From the NCBI GenBank assembly GCA_036394575.1, contig DASWEY010000002.1, positions 13,815 through 77,814 of the forward strand: a stretch of 64,000 bases of DNA, written 5' to 3'. Shown here in pieces: positions 38,563-46,610 of the stretch; position 1 is the stretch's first letter, and each line of letters opens with the position of its first letter. The position numbers and the translations under genes were made by a program. This stretch comes from UKL13-2 sp036394575 (GTDB lineage: Bacteria > Pseudomonadota > Gammaproteobacteria > Burkholderiales > Usitatibacteraceae). The notes beneath the pieces were generated by a model. It was not told where the DNA came from. It saw only the letters and a program-made list of their open reading frames with translations, and did not search any database.

Positions 38563-39912
38563 ATGAGCAGAAAATATTTCGGTACCGACGGCGTGCGCGG
38601 CAGAGTGGGTGAATTGCCGATCACGCCCGAATTCGTGCTGCGCCTGGGCCACGCGGCCGGGCGTGTGCTGGCCAGCCACGAGGCAGCCAACGGCGGCCGT
38701 CCCGCGGTGATGATCGGTAAGGACACGCGCATCTCCGGCTATATGCTGGAGAGTGCGCTCGAGGCGGGGCTGGCGGCCGCCGGTGTCGATGTGCTTCTGG
38801 TCGGGCCGATGCCCACGCCCGGCGTGGCCTATCTGACGCGCGCCTTGCGCCTGTCGGCCGGCATCATGATTTCGGCCTCGCATAATCCCTTCGACGACAA
38901 CGGCATCAAGTTCTTTTCCGGCGACGGACAAAAGCTGGACGATGCCGTCGAACACGCCATCGAGGCGATGGTCGACAAACCGGTGGCAACCATGGCCTCG
39001 ATCGCATTGGGCAAGGCGCGGCGTGTCGACGATGCCGCCGGCCGCTATGTCGAATTCTGCAAAAGCACCTTCCCGGCCGCGCTCAATCTGCGCGGTTATC
39101 GTCTGGTGGTGGACTGCGCCAACGGCGCTGCCTACGACATCGCGCCGCATGTATTCCGCGAGCTGGGCGCCGAGGTCATTGCCATTGCCAATCAGCCCAA
39201 TGGTGTGAACATCAACGATCACTGCGGGGCCACGCACCCGGCCGCGATGCAGGCTGCGGTGCGCGAGCAGGGCGCCCATTTCGGCCTCGCGCTGGATGGC
39301 GATGCCGACCGCCTGATGATGTGCGATGCCGACGGCACCTTGTTCGATGGCGATCAGCTGTTGTACGCGATAGTCAAGGACCGGCAGACGCGCGGCGTGC
39401 TCAATGGCGGCGCCGTCGGCACCCTGATGAGCAATTTCGCGCTCGAGCAGGCGCTGGCCAAAATGGCGGTGCCGTTCGCCCGCGCCAATGTAGGCGACCG
39501 TTATGTGCTGGAAATGCTGCGCGCCAAGGGCTGGGAGTGCGGCGGCGAAAACTCCGGCCATCTGCTGTGCCTGGACAAGCACAGCACCGGCGATGGCATC
39601 ATCTCCGCGCTGCAGGTGCTGGCGGCATTGAGGCGCAGTGCCGCCAGCCTCGCCGAATACACCGCGCAATTGACCATGTTTCCACAAGTGCTGGTGAATG
39701 TGCGCACCCAGGGCAGCAATGGCTGGGCGAGCGATCCCGCCGTGACCAGGGTGGTGGCGTCGGCCGAGACTGCCTTGGCCGGGCAGGGGCGCGTGCTGCT
39801 GCGCGCCTCGGGCACCGAGCCGGTGATTCGCGTCATGGTGGAAGGCCGCGAGCGCGCTCAAATCGAGGCGCTGGCCGGCGCCATCGCCGGGGCGATCAAA
39901 AACAGCGTCTGA
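38563..39912 (+). CDS. glmM: Phosphoglucosamine mutase
   Basis: A 449-residue phosphohexomutase that converts glucosamine-6-phosphate to glucosamine-1-phosphate for peptidoglycan and LPS synthesis. Signatures are FGTDGVRGRVGE at the N-terminus, the phosphoserine loop MISASHNPFDDNGIKFFSG (Ser106), the metal loop LDGDADRLMM and the sugar-binding CGGENSGH. It completes the widespread ftsH-folP-glmM order, with the MoxR cluster inserted before it. Confidence 0.97.
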   Translation: MSRKYFGTDGVRGRVGELPITPEFVLRLGHAAGRVLASHEAANGGRPAVMIGKDTRISGYMLESALEAGLAAAGVDVLLVGPMPTPGVAYLTRALRLSAGIMISASHNPFDDNGIKFFSGDGQKLDDAVEHAIEAMVDKPVATMASIALGKARRVDDAAGRYVEFCKSTFPAALNLRGYRLVVDCANGAAYDIAPHVFRELGAEVIAIANQPNGVNINDHCGATHPAAMQAAVREQGAHFGLALDGDADRLMMCDADGTLFDGDQLLYAIVKDRQTRGVLNGGAVGTLMSNFALEQALAKMAVPFARANVGDRYVLEMLRAKGWECGGENSGHLLCLDKHSTGDGIISALQVLAALRRSAASLAEYTAQLTMFPQVLVNVRTQGSNGWASDPAVTRVVASAETALAGQGRVLLRASGTEPVIRVMVEGRERAQIEALAGAIAGAIKNSV

Positions 39913-39934
39913 CAAAAACCAAAAATGAAACTCC

Positions 39935-39999
39935 AGCACTGGCGCGGCTTTTCGGCCTTTTTTGCCTGGAAAACCGCGCCGAATGGCGTTCTGCGTTTT
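39935..39999. terminator. Terminator hairpin between convergent glmM and binding-protein genes
   Basis: GGCGCGG at 39941-39947 pairs with CCGCGCC at 39974-39980, with an inner TTTTC/GGAAAA extension and a T-run (CGTTTTTATT) after it on the plus strand. Its core resembles the hairpin at 26308-26373 (TTTTTTGCCTGGAAAA here, TTTTTGCTTGGAAAA there). Confidence 0.8.
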
Positions 40000-41147
40000 T
40001 ATTGCACCAGCTTGCCGTCGCGGCGTAGATAGGCGAGATCGACAAAGTGGGAACCGCGGTCGTTGCCGCGCGTGAATACCAGGGTCATGCCATCGAGGTC
40101 GAAGCGCTTGTCGCCGCTCAGGGCGGCGGCGATGCTGCCGCGGGACAGGTCTTTGCCGGCGCGTTCCAACGCGCGCACCAGGCCTTTCGCGGCGAGGAAG
40201 CCTTCGAGGGTGAGATGCGACGGCGGCTCGTCGCGGAATTTCGCCATCAATGCGCGATGTTCGACCTGCAAGCGCGTATTGCTGGCGGCCGGATGCGGTA
40301 CCACCTGGGTGATCAAGGTACTGACCGCAAAATCGGGCCGCGCAATTTCCAGCAGCGTACGGTGGTTTACGGTCGAGAATCCGACCACATTGGTGCCTTT
40401 GTCCAGCATGCGAAAGCGTTTCAGAAACTCCGCCATGGCGATCGTGTCCGCCGCCACTACCACGACTTGCGGCTTCAATTGCGCGAGTTCGCGAACTGTC
40501 GCATCGATATTCCTGAGGTCGGTTGAGAGTGTAAACCGCGCCGCGGCCCCCAGGCCACGCGCCTTGAGTTCTTCGCCCAGCTGACCGGCAAGCGTCTCGC
40601 CGAGACGGTTTGCCGTGGCCAGCACGGCAAAATTTTTGTTGCCGAGCAGGGTGAAGTGCTGCACGATGTGCCGCGCTTCTTCGCGGTAGGTGGGGCGCAC
40701 AAAGTAAATATGGTCGGCAGCACTGCCGATTTCGGCGCCGCTCAATGGCGCGTAGAGCGTCATCCCGGATGATTTGAAGTACGCATCGCCCGCCACCGCG
40801 CGCAGACCGTCGTCGCCGACATAGCCGAACAGCACATCGACGCGGTCCTTTTCAATCAGTTCGCGCGTCAGGCGTACGGTATTTGCGGGCTGCCCGCCGT
40901 CGTCCTTTTCAATGACGGCAATCTTGCGTCCGTTGATGCCGCCGCTGGCGTTGATGTAATCGAAATAGGTGCGTGCCCCGGCCAGATAGTCGCGACCGAC
41001 ATCGGCTTCGATGCCGCTTTGATCGGCAATATTGCCGATGCGGATTTCCTGGGCAAGCACGCCGGGGGCGTTGCCGGCGGCGAGGATGACCAAGGCAAGG
41101 CGTGCAGCCAGGACCCGGGTGGCGAATTTTAGGGGTGCGCACATCAT
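39999..41147 (-). CDS. ABC transporter periplasmic binding protein (LivK/branched-chain amino acid type)
   Basis: A 382-residue exported binding protein. The signal peptide RLALVILAAGNAPGVLAQ is followed by the LivK-like start EIRIGNIADQSGIEADVGRD and the family motifs YINASGGINGRKIAVIEKDD and ALERAGKDLSRGSIAAAL. ATG 41147 is chosen because it gives a normal signal peptide; an upstream start at 41204 would add 19 residues. No permease or ATPase of this type is adjacent, so it is an orphan. The ligand could be an amino acid, a short amide or another small organic molecule. Confidence 0.88.
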   Translation of the reverse strand: MMCAPLKFATRVLAARLALVILAAGNAPGVLAQEIRIGNIADQSGIEADVGRDYLAGARTYFDYINASGGINGRKIAVIEKDDGGQPANTVRLTRELIEKDRVDVLFGYVGDDGLRAVAGDAYFKSSGMTLYAPLSGAEIGSAADHIYFVRPTYREEARHIVQHFTLLGNKNFAVLATANRLGETLAGQLGEELKARGLGAAARFTLSTDLRNIDATVRELAQLKPQVVVVAADTIAMAEFLKRFRMLDKGTNVVGFSTVNHRTLLEIARPDFAVSTLITQVVPHPAASNTRLQVEHRALMAKFRDEPPSHLTLEGFLAAKGLVRALERAGKDLSRGSIAAALSGDKRFDLDGMTLVFTRGNDRGSHFVDLAYLRRDGKLVQ

Positions 41148-41262
41148 CGGCTTTCTTTTATGATTTGAGATGACGACAATACGGCGCCAGTATTTCAGGC
41201 GCATGACTGTAATGGAACGATTATGTCGTCATCCGTGTGCCTGTGCGCTTGTGCAGCCGGCG

Positions 41263-41294
41263 AAAAAAAACCTGAAGCAAGCTTCAGGTTTTTT
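41263..41294. terminator. Terminator after pstB
   Basis: AAAAAACCTGAAGC (41265-41278) and GCTTCAGGTTTTTT (41281-41294) form a 14-bp stem around AA. Read from the pst operon (minus strand), the hairpin is followed by a T-run. It can also work in the other direction. It marks the end of the pst operon just after pstB. Confidence 0.9.
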
Positions 41295-41323
41295 CGAACC
41301 AAACGATCGGCGTGAAGCGTGAA

Positions 41324-42106
41324 TCAGCCGAAACGGCCGGTGATGTAATCCTCGGTTTCCTTGCGTTTCGGTTTGATGAACAGCTCGTCCGTCACCCCGT
41401 ACTCGACCAGCTCGCCCAGATACATATAGGCGGTGTAGTCGGACACGCGCGCCGCCTGCTGCATATTGTGGGTGACGATGGCGATGGTGTAGTCCTCTTT
41501 CAGTTCATGCAGCAGCTCCTCGATCTTGGCGGTGGAGATGGGGTCCAGGGCCGAGGTCGGTTCGTCGAGCAACACCACTTCCGGTTTTACCGCGACCGCC
41601 CGGGCAATGCACAGGCGCTGCTGCTGGCCGCCGGACAGCGACAGGCCGCTCTGCTTGAGCTTGTCCTTGGCCTCGGTCCACAGGGCAGCCTTGTTCAGCG
41701 CCCACTCGACGCGCTCGTCCATTTCCGCTTTCGACAGATTCTCGTAAAGTTTCACGCCGAACGCGATATTGTCGTAAATCGACATCGGGAACGGCGTCGG
41801 CTTCTGGAATACCATGCCGACCTTGGCGCGCAGCAGGTTCAGGTCCTGGCCTTTGTCGAGAATGTTCTTGCCGTTCATGACGATGCGCCCCTCGGCGCGC
41901 TGCCCGGGGTACAGATCGTACATGCGGTTGAAGGTGCGCAACAGGGTCGATTTGCCACAGCCCGAGGGGCCGATGAAAGCGGTGATGCGGCGCTCGAGAA
42001 TTTCCAGGTTGATGTTTTTCAGGCCCTGGAAGTTGCCGTAGAAGAATTGCAGATGATCGACCCTGATCTTGGTGGCGGGCGCTGCGCTCGAAACGATGTC
42101 GTTCAT
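41324..42106 (-). CDS. pstB: Phosphate ABC transporter ATP-binding protein
   Basis: A 260-residue ATPase of the high-affinity phosphate importer. Walker A is GPSGCGKST, the signature is LSGGQQQR, Walker B is VVLLDEPTSALD, and the H-loop is ITVTHN-like (IAIVTHNM). The C-terminal GELVEYGVTDELF is typical of PstB. It lies 21 bases after pstA and is the last gene before a strong terminator. No phoU follows. Confidence 0.98.
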   Translation of the reverse strand: MNDIVSSAAPATKIRVDHLQFFYGNFQGLKNINLEILERRITAFIGPSGCGKSTLLRTFNRMYDLYPGQRAEGRIVMNGKNILDKGQDLNLLRAKVGMVFQKPTPFPMSIYDNIAFGVKLYENLSKAEMDERVEWALNKAALWTEAKDKLKQSGLSLSGGQQQRLCIARAVAVKPEVVLLDEPTSALDPISTAKIEELLHELKEDYTIAIVTHNMQQAARVSDYTAYMYLGELVEYGVTDELFIKPKRKETEDYITGRFG

Positions 42107-42127
42107 GTTTTTTCCGTAGAGAGTGCT

Positions 42128-42970
42128 TCAGCTTTTCTGGCGCTGGTCGAACACCGTGCGCGCGAGGATGTTGAGAGTCAGCACCGAGGCGGTGATCAGC
42201 AGCGCGCCGGCCCAGGCCAGGGACTGCCAGTTTTCAAACGGGCTCATCGCGAACTGGAAAATGACCACCGGCAGATTGGCCATCGGCGCATTCATGTTCG
42301 AGGACCAGAACTGATTGTTGAGCGCGGTGAACAGCAGGGGCGCGGTCTCGCCGCTCATGCGCGCCACTGCCAGCAGGATGCCGGTGATGACGCCGCCCCG
42401 GACCGCGCGCAACGCCACCAGGGTGATCACTTTCCACTGCGGGGCGCCGAGCGCGGTGGCGGCTTCACGCAAGCTCGCGGGTACCAGATTCAGCATGTTT
42501 TCGGTAGTCCGCACCACCACCGGAATGGCCAGCAATGCCAGCGCGCAGGATCCGGCCCAGCCCGAAAAATGCCTCACTTGCGCAACGTAAATCGCATAGA
42601 TGAACAAGCCGAGGATGATTGACGGCGCGGACAGGAGAATGTCATTGATGAAGCGCGTCACCGGCGCGACCCAGCCGCGGCGGCCGAATTCGGCCAGATA
42701 GATACCCGCCAGAATTCCGATCGGGGTCGCCACGAACGTGGCCGCCACGACCATCATCAGGCTGCCGGCGATGGCATTGGCCAAACCGCCCTCGCTGCCG
42801 GGAGGCGGCGTTGTCTGGGTGAACACCGCAAGACTCAAGCCGCTGAAACCCCGCAACACCAGCACGTACAGGATCCAGAACAGGAACGCCATGCCGATCG
42901 CCATTGCCAGCAATGCCAGCAGCAGCGCAAAGCGATTGATCATCAGGCGTCTGTTGTAACGCGGGTTCAT
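42128..42970 (-). CDS. pstA: Phosphate ABC transporter permease PstA
   Basis: The 280-residue inner-membrane permease has six hydrophobic helices and the PstA features TPPPGSEGGLANAIAGSLMM and the EAA-type loop ENMLNLVPASLREAATALGA. It forms the channel with PstC. Its ATG overlaps the pstC stop by four bases, so the two are translated together. Confidence 0.97.
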   Translation of the reverse strand: MNPRYNRRLMINRFALLLALLAMAIGMAFLFWILYVLVLRGFSGLSLAVFTQTTPPPGSEGGLANAIAGSLMMVVAATFVATPIGILAGIYLAEFGRRGWVAPVTRFINDILLSAPSIILGLFIYAIYVAQVRHFSGWAGSCALALLAIPVVVRTTENMLNLVPASLREAATALGAPQWKVITLVALRAVRGGVITGILLAVARMSGETAPLLFTALNNQFWSSNMNAPMANLPVVIFQFAMSPFENWQSLAWAGALLITASVLTLNILARTVFDQRQKS

Positions 42971-43995
42971 GTCTTCGCGCCTTCGCGTTTGCCCAGTTGC
43001 AGCAGCAGCAGCTTGGCCAGGGCCAGCACCACAAAGGTGATCAGGAACAGTACCAACCCCAGCGAGATGAGCGCGGAAATATGCTGTTCATTGTTGGCTT
43101 CGCCGAATTCATTGGCCAGGGTCGAGGCGATCGAGCTGCCCGGCTCGAACAGCGAGGCAGCAATTTTCGGCGCATTGCCGATCACGAAGGTGACCGCCAT
43201 GGTTTCGCCGAGTGCGCGTCCCAGGCCCAGCATGATGCCGCCCACCACGCCCGCCTTGGTATAGGGCAGGACGATATTGTGCACCACCTCCCAAGTGGTG
43301 GCGCCGAGGCCGTAGGCCGATTCTTTCAGCACCGGAGGCACCACTTCAAACACATCGCGCATGACCGAGGCGATAAACGGGATCACCATCACGGCGAGGA
43401 TGATGCCGGCCGCGAGTACGCCGATGCCGATCGGGGCGCCGGTGACCAATTGGCCGACCAGTGGAATGGGGCCGATGAACTTACTCAGCGCCGGCTGGAC
43501 ATAGTCGCCGAAAATTGGCGCGAACACGAACAGGCCCCACATGCCGTAAATGATGCTGGGAATGCCGGCCAGCAGTTCGACGGCCGTCCCCAGCGGGCGT
43601 TTCAGCCAGGTCGGGCACAGTTCGGTCAGGAATACCGCGATGCCGAAACTGACCGGGACGCCGATGAGCAAGGCAATGAGGGAGGTCATGACCGTGCCGT
43701 AAATCGCATTCAATGCGCCGAACTCCTGCGTGACCGGGTTCCAGGCGCTGCTGGTCAGGAAATGCAGGCCGTATTTCTGCCACACCGGGATTGATCCCAT
43801 CAGCAGAGAAAAAATGATGGCGCCCAGGATCAGCAATACAAGCAGAGCGAAGGCGAGGGTAATGTAGCGAAATACCGAATCCTGCCAGCGCTGCCGGGCG
43901 AGACGGTCCGATAATGCCCGGGATTGTTCTTCTCGCGACACGTAGTTACCCTTCGGCGGGGATTGGGAAAACGCACCCGTTTCCGTGATGCTCAT
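42967..43995 (-). CDS. pstC: Phosphate ABC transporter permease PstC
   Basis: The 342-residue permease has about seven hydrophobic segments. PstC landmarks are SSAWNPVTQEFGALNAIYGT, the helix ELLAGIPSIIYGMWGLFVFAP and the cytoplasmic EAA loop VPPVLKESAYGLGATTWEVV. The N-terminal 35 residues are polar and longer than in E. coli PstC. It is separated from pstS by about 100 bases that contain a strong hairpin. Confidence 0.97.
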   Translation of the reverse strand: MSITETGAFSQSPPKGNYVSREEQSRALSDRLARQRWQDSVFRYITLAFALLVLLILGAIIFSLLMGSIPVWQKYGLHFLTSSAWNPVTQEFGALNAIYGTVMTSLIALLIGVPVSFGIAVFLTELCPTWLKRPLGTAVELLAGIPSIIYGMWGLFVFAPIFGDYVQPALSKFIGPIPLVGQLVTGAPIGIGVLAAGIILAVMVIPFIASVMRDVFEVVPPVLKESAYGLGATTWEVVHNIVLPYTKAGVVGGIMLGLGRALGETMAVTFVIGNAPKIAASLFEPGSSIASTLANEFGEANNEQHISALISLGLVLFLITFVVLALAKLLLLQLGKREGAKT

Positions 43996-44026
43996 ATGAG
44001 TACGCCCATTATTTTACGTTAATCGG

Positions 44027-44066
44027 CAACGGACAGGCCGCCCGACTGGAGGCGGCCTGCCCGTTG
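44027..44066 (-). other. Intercistronic hairpin between pstS and pstC
   Basis: CAACGG at 44027-44032 through GCCGCC ending 44042 pairs with 44051-44066 in a 16-base arm with a single mismatch and an 8-base loop. No U-tract follows in the direction of transcription. Such structures after the binding-protein gene often protect its mRNA or reduce read-through, giving more PstS than PstC/A/B. Confidence 0.75.
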
Positions 44067-44098
44067 CGACATCCATTTGCAGCGTGAAGCCCGGTAGT

Positions 44099-45139
44099 TT
44101 ATTTCCAGATGGCTGGACCGTTGGCAGCCTTGATGTCCTTGGCCCACATGGCTTCGATCAACGCCACCACGTTCTTCGGCAAAGGCACGTAATCGAGTTC
44201 CTCCGCCATCTTCTGTCCGTTCTTCAGCGACCAGTCAAAGAATTTCAATACCTCGGCGGCGATCTGCGGTTTGTCCTGTGCTTTGTGCATCAGGATGAAC
44301 GACGCGCCGGTAATGGGCCAGCTGGTCTTGCCGGGCTGATCGGTCAATACTTCGTAGAAGCCCGGCGCATTTGCCCAGTTGGCATTGGCCGCAGCGGCCT
44401 GAAACACCGTATCATCCGGCTGCAAGTAGGCGCCTTCACGGTTCTGCAACTGGGTGTGGGTCATCTTGTTTTTCTTGGCATAGGCGTATTCGACATAGCC
44501 GATCGAGCCCTTGATGCGCTGAACATAGGCGGAAACTCCTTCGTTGCCCTTGCCGCCTACGCCTTCTGGCCAGGCCACGGCCGTATCGAAACCGACCTTG
44601 GCTTTCCAATCGGGGCTGACCTTTGACAGGTAGTTGGTGAACAGGAAGGTGGTGCCCGAGCCATCGGAGCGGCGGACCACGACGATGTTATCGGCGGGCA
44701 GCTTCAGGGAAGGGTTCAAGTCGGCAATGGCTTTATCGTTCCAGAGTTTGATCTTGCCGAGGAAAATATCCGCCAGCACCGTTCCATTCAGACGCATTTC
44801 GCCCGGTTTCACCACTTCGAGATTTACAACGGGCACCACGCCACCGACGATTGCCGGAAACTGTACCAAACCTCCGGCTTCCAGTTTGTCGATCGTGAGA
44901 GGCATATCGGATGCGCCGAAGTCGACGGTCTTGGCCTGGATCTGCTTGATGCCGCCGCCCGAACCGATCGATTGGTAATTCATCCCGGTACCTGTTTTGG
45001 CCTTGTACGCTTCTGCCCACTTTGAATAAACAGGGTAAGGAAAAGTCGCACCGGCGCCAGTGATGTCTGCGGCACGGCTGGTTGCGGCAAACAGGCCGAC
45101 AGTGCTCACCAGCACGAGGAACAATTTCTTAGCAATCAT
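44099..45139 (-). CDS. pstS: Phosphate-binding periplasmic protein PstS
   Basis: A 346-residue phosphate-binding protein with a signal peptide (KKLFLVLVSTVGLFAATSRA). The ligand loops are visible: TGAGATFPYPVYSKW at the mature start, SIGSGGGIKQI, and VRRSDGSGTTFLFTNYLS, which has the Arg and Ser contacts. ATG 45139 has GGAG six bases upstream; the ATG at 45151 lies within that stretch. A Pho box lies about 70 bases upstream, so expression should rise under phosphate limitation through PhoB. Confidence 0.98.
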   Translation of the reverse strand: MIAKKLFLVLVSTVGLFAATSRAADITGAGATFPYPVYSKWAEAYKAKTGTGMNYQSIGSGGGIKQIQAKTVDFGASDMPLTIDKLEAGGLVQFPAIVGGVVPVVNLEVVKPGEMRLNGTVLADIFLGKIKLWNDKAIADLNPSLKLPADNIVVVRRSDGSGTTFLFTNYLSKVSPDWKAKVGFDTAVAWPEGVGGKGNEGVSAYVQRIKGSIGYVEYAYAKKNKMTHTQLQNREGAYLQPDDTVFQAAAANANWANAPGFYEVLTDQPGKTSWPITGASFILMHKAQDKPQIAAEVLKFFDWSLKNGQKMAEELDYVPLPKNVVALIEAMWAKDIKAANGPAIWK

Positions 45140-45207
45140 AGGGATCTCCATTTATTGACATCATCGAATTCTTTGCTTCTTACAGGATGGCAAGGTTAGG
45201 GATGCAA

Positions 45208-45226
45208 TATGACAGCCTAATGACAG
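45208..45226 (-). promoter_or_regulatory. Pho box (PhoB binding site) upstream of pstS
   Basis: On the minus strand the sequence CTGTCATTAGGCTGTCATA contains two CTGTCAT direct repeats with an 11-base period, the textbook Pho box. A TAACCT element about ten bases downstream could be the -10. It lies 69 bases before the pstS start. Confidence 0.93.
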
Positions 45227-45287
45227 CTTTTCCCCGTCTCAGGCCTGCGTTCCACCAATAAACCGAATCAAGCTCGATCAACTTTGC

Positions 45288-45316
45288 TTTACAATCAGTT
45301 GATTGCGTTGAATACT
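45288..45316 (+). promoter_or_regulatory. Possible promoter of the peptide-exporter operon
   Basis: TTTACA (45288-45293) and AATACT (45311-45316) are 17 bases apart, 47 bases before the adaptor start. A CAATCA-GT-TGATTG inverted repeat (45292-45305) covers the spacer and could be an operator. The -10 is poor, so this is only a candidate. Confidence 0.35.
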
Positions 45317-45362
45317 TAAAAGTCGCGTTAAATTCGCGGAAACGGGCCCCCGGCAATCCAAA

Positions 45363-46610
45363 ATGAGTAAAAAGCTATTCCGCCAGGAAGCAATCGATGC
45401 GCAGCGAGAGAAATTCTTCGGTGAAGCGACGATCGCCCGTCCGCTGCCGTTCTGGATGCTGACGATGCTGGCGGCGGCGGCGGCGATGCTGATGATCGCC
45501 GTGGCGGTATGGGGGCAATACACCCGCCGCGAACGGGTTGAGGGCTACCTGGCGTTGGATGTCGGTGCCGCCAAGGTATTGATTCCCGACGCGGGAAGGA
45601 TCGTCGAACTGATGGTCAAGGAGGGACAGGAAGTCGCACTGGGTGCGCCGCTGGCGAAAATCTCATACGACCGCTCGACCGAAGCGTCGTCGTCGACCAG
45701 CGGCGCGGTGGCAAAGGAACTGGCGCAGCGCCGCACGATTCTGGAAAAAGAGCAGGACCAGTGGCGCGACCTTGGGGAACAGCAAGTGCAGCAGTTGCGC
45801 AAGAAAGTGGTGGATCTGCAAAGCGAGCTGACGCAGATCGATGCGGAGATGAAGCTGCAGGAAAAGCGCCTCACCTCGGCACGCGAGCAGGCGCAGAAGT
45901 TTGCCGATCTGGCCAAGGACAAGTTTTATTCCGATGTCGCCGTTCGCCAGAAGCAGGACGATGTCACCGACCAGGAAATACGGCTGCAGGCGCTGAAGCG
46001 CCAGCGCATCGCTGTCGATCGCGATCTGTCGAACGCCCGCATGGAAGAACCGGCCATTACGCTCAAGGCCCGTGCTCAGGTTGATCAGGTAAGCCGCCAG
46101 ATCAGTGAAGTGCAGCAAACCCTTGCCACCGAGGATGCCAAGCGCGAAACCGTGATCCGCGCGCCGATCAACGGCACGGTCACCAATATCGCCATCAATC
46201 AGGGGCAGTCGGTCGCCGCCGATTCCCTGTTGGCGACGGTGTTGCCGAAGGGCAGTGTCTTGCACGTGGAATTGCTGGTGCCAACCCGCGCCATCGGCTT
46301 CGTCAACAAGGGCAAGGAAGTGGTGATGCGCTATGAAGCATTTCCGTTCGAACGCTTCGGCCAGTATCGCGGCGTAATTGCCGATGTCAGCCAGGCGGTA
46401 TGGTCGTCAGGCGAAAAGGTCGGACCGCTGACGATCAAAGAGCCGGTCTATCGCGTCGACGTCAAACTGGACAAGCAGACGGTATCTGCCTTGGGTCAGG
46501 AATATCCACTGCGCTCAGGTATGTTGGTAAACGCTGACATCCTTCTGGAGAAGCGCAGTTTGCTGGAGTGGATCTTCGAGCCGGTCATTCAGCTGCGGGG
46601 AAGGCTCTGA
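45363..46610 (+). CDS. HlyD-family adaptor of a C39-type peptide exporter
   Basis: A 415-residue membrane-fusion protein of type I secretion. One transmembrane helix lies near residues 30-50 (FWMLTMLAAAAAMLMIAVAV), a lipoyl half follows (IPDAGRIVELMVKEGQEVAL), then long coiled coils at about 110-250, and a second half with RAPINGTVTNIAINQGQSV. The opening MSKKLFRQEAIDAQREKFFG is typical of adaptors for C39 ABC exporters. Its stop overlaps the start of the exporter gene (TGATG), so the two are coupled. It should bridge the exporter to a TolC-like channel encoded elsewhere. Confidence 0.93.
   Translation: MSKKLFRQEAIDAQREKFFGEATIARPLPFWMLTMLAAAAAMLMIAVAVWGQYTRRERVEGYLALDVGAAKVLIPDAGRIVELMVKEGQEVALGAPLAKISYDRSTEASSSTSGAVAKELAQRRTILEKEQDQWRDLGEQQVQQLRKKVVDLQSELTQIDAEMKLQEKRLTSAREQAQKFADLAKDKFYSDVAVRQKQDDVTDQEIRLQALKRQRIAVDRDLSNARMEEPAITLKARAQVDQVSRQISEVQQTLATEDAKRETVIRAPINGTVTNIAINQGQSVAADSLLATVLPKGSVLHVELLVPTRAIGFVNKGKEVVMRYEAFPFERFGQYRGVIADVSQAVWSSGEKVGPLTIKEPVYRVDVKLDKQTVSALGQEYPLRSGMLVNADILLEKRSLLEWIFEPVIQLRGRL

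Noticed and set aside
39999..41147. Periplasmic binding protein considered as importer for the predicted EAIVMP peptide
   Set aside because: It is the LivK amino-acid type rather than an OppA-type peptide binder, lies about 4 kb away beyond the pst operon, and has no permease partner.
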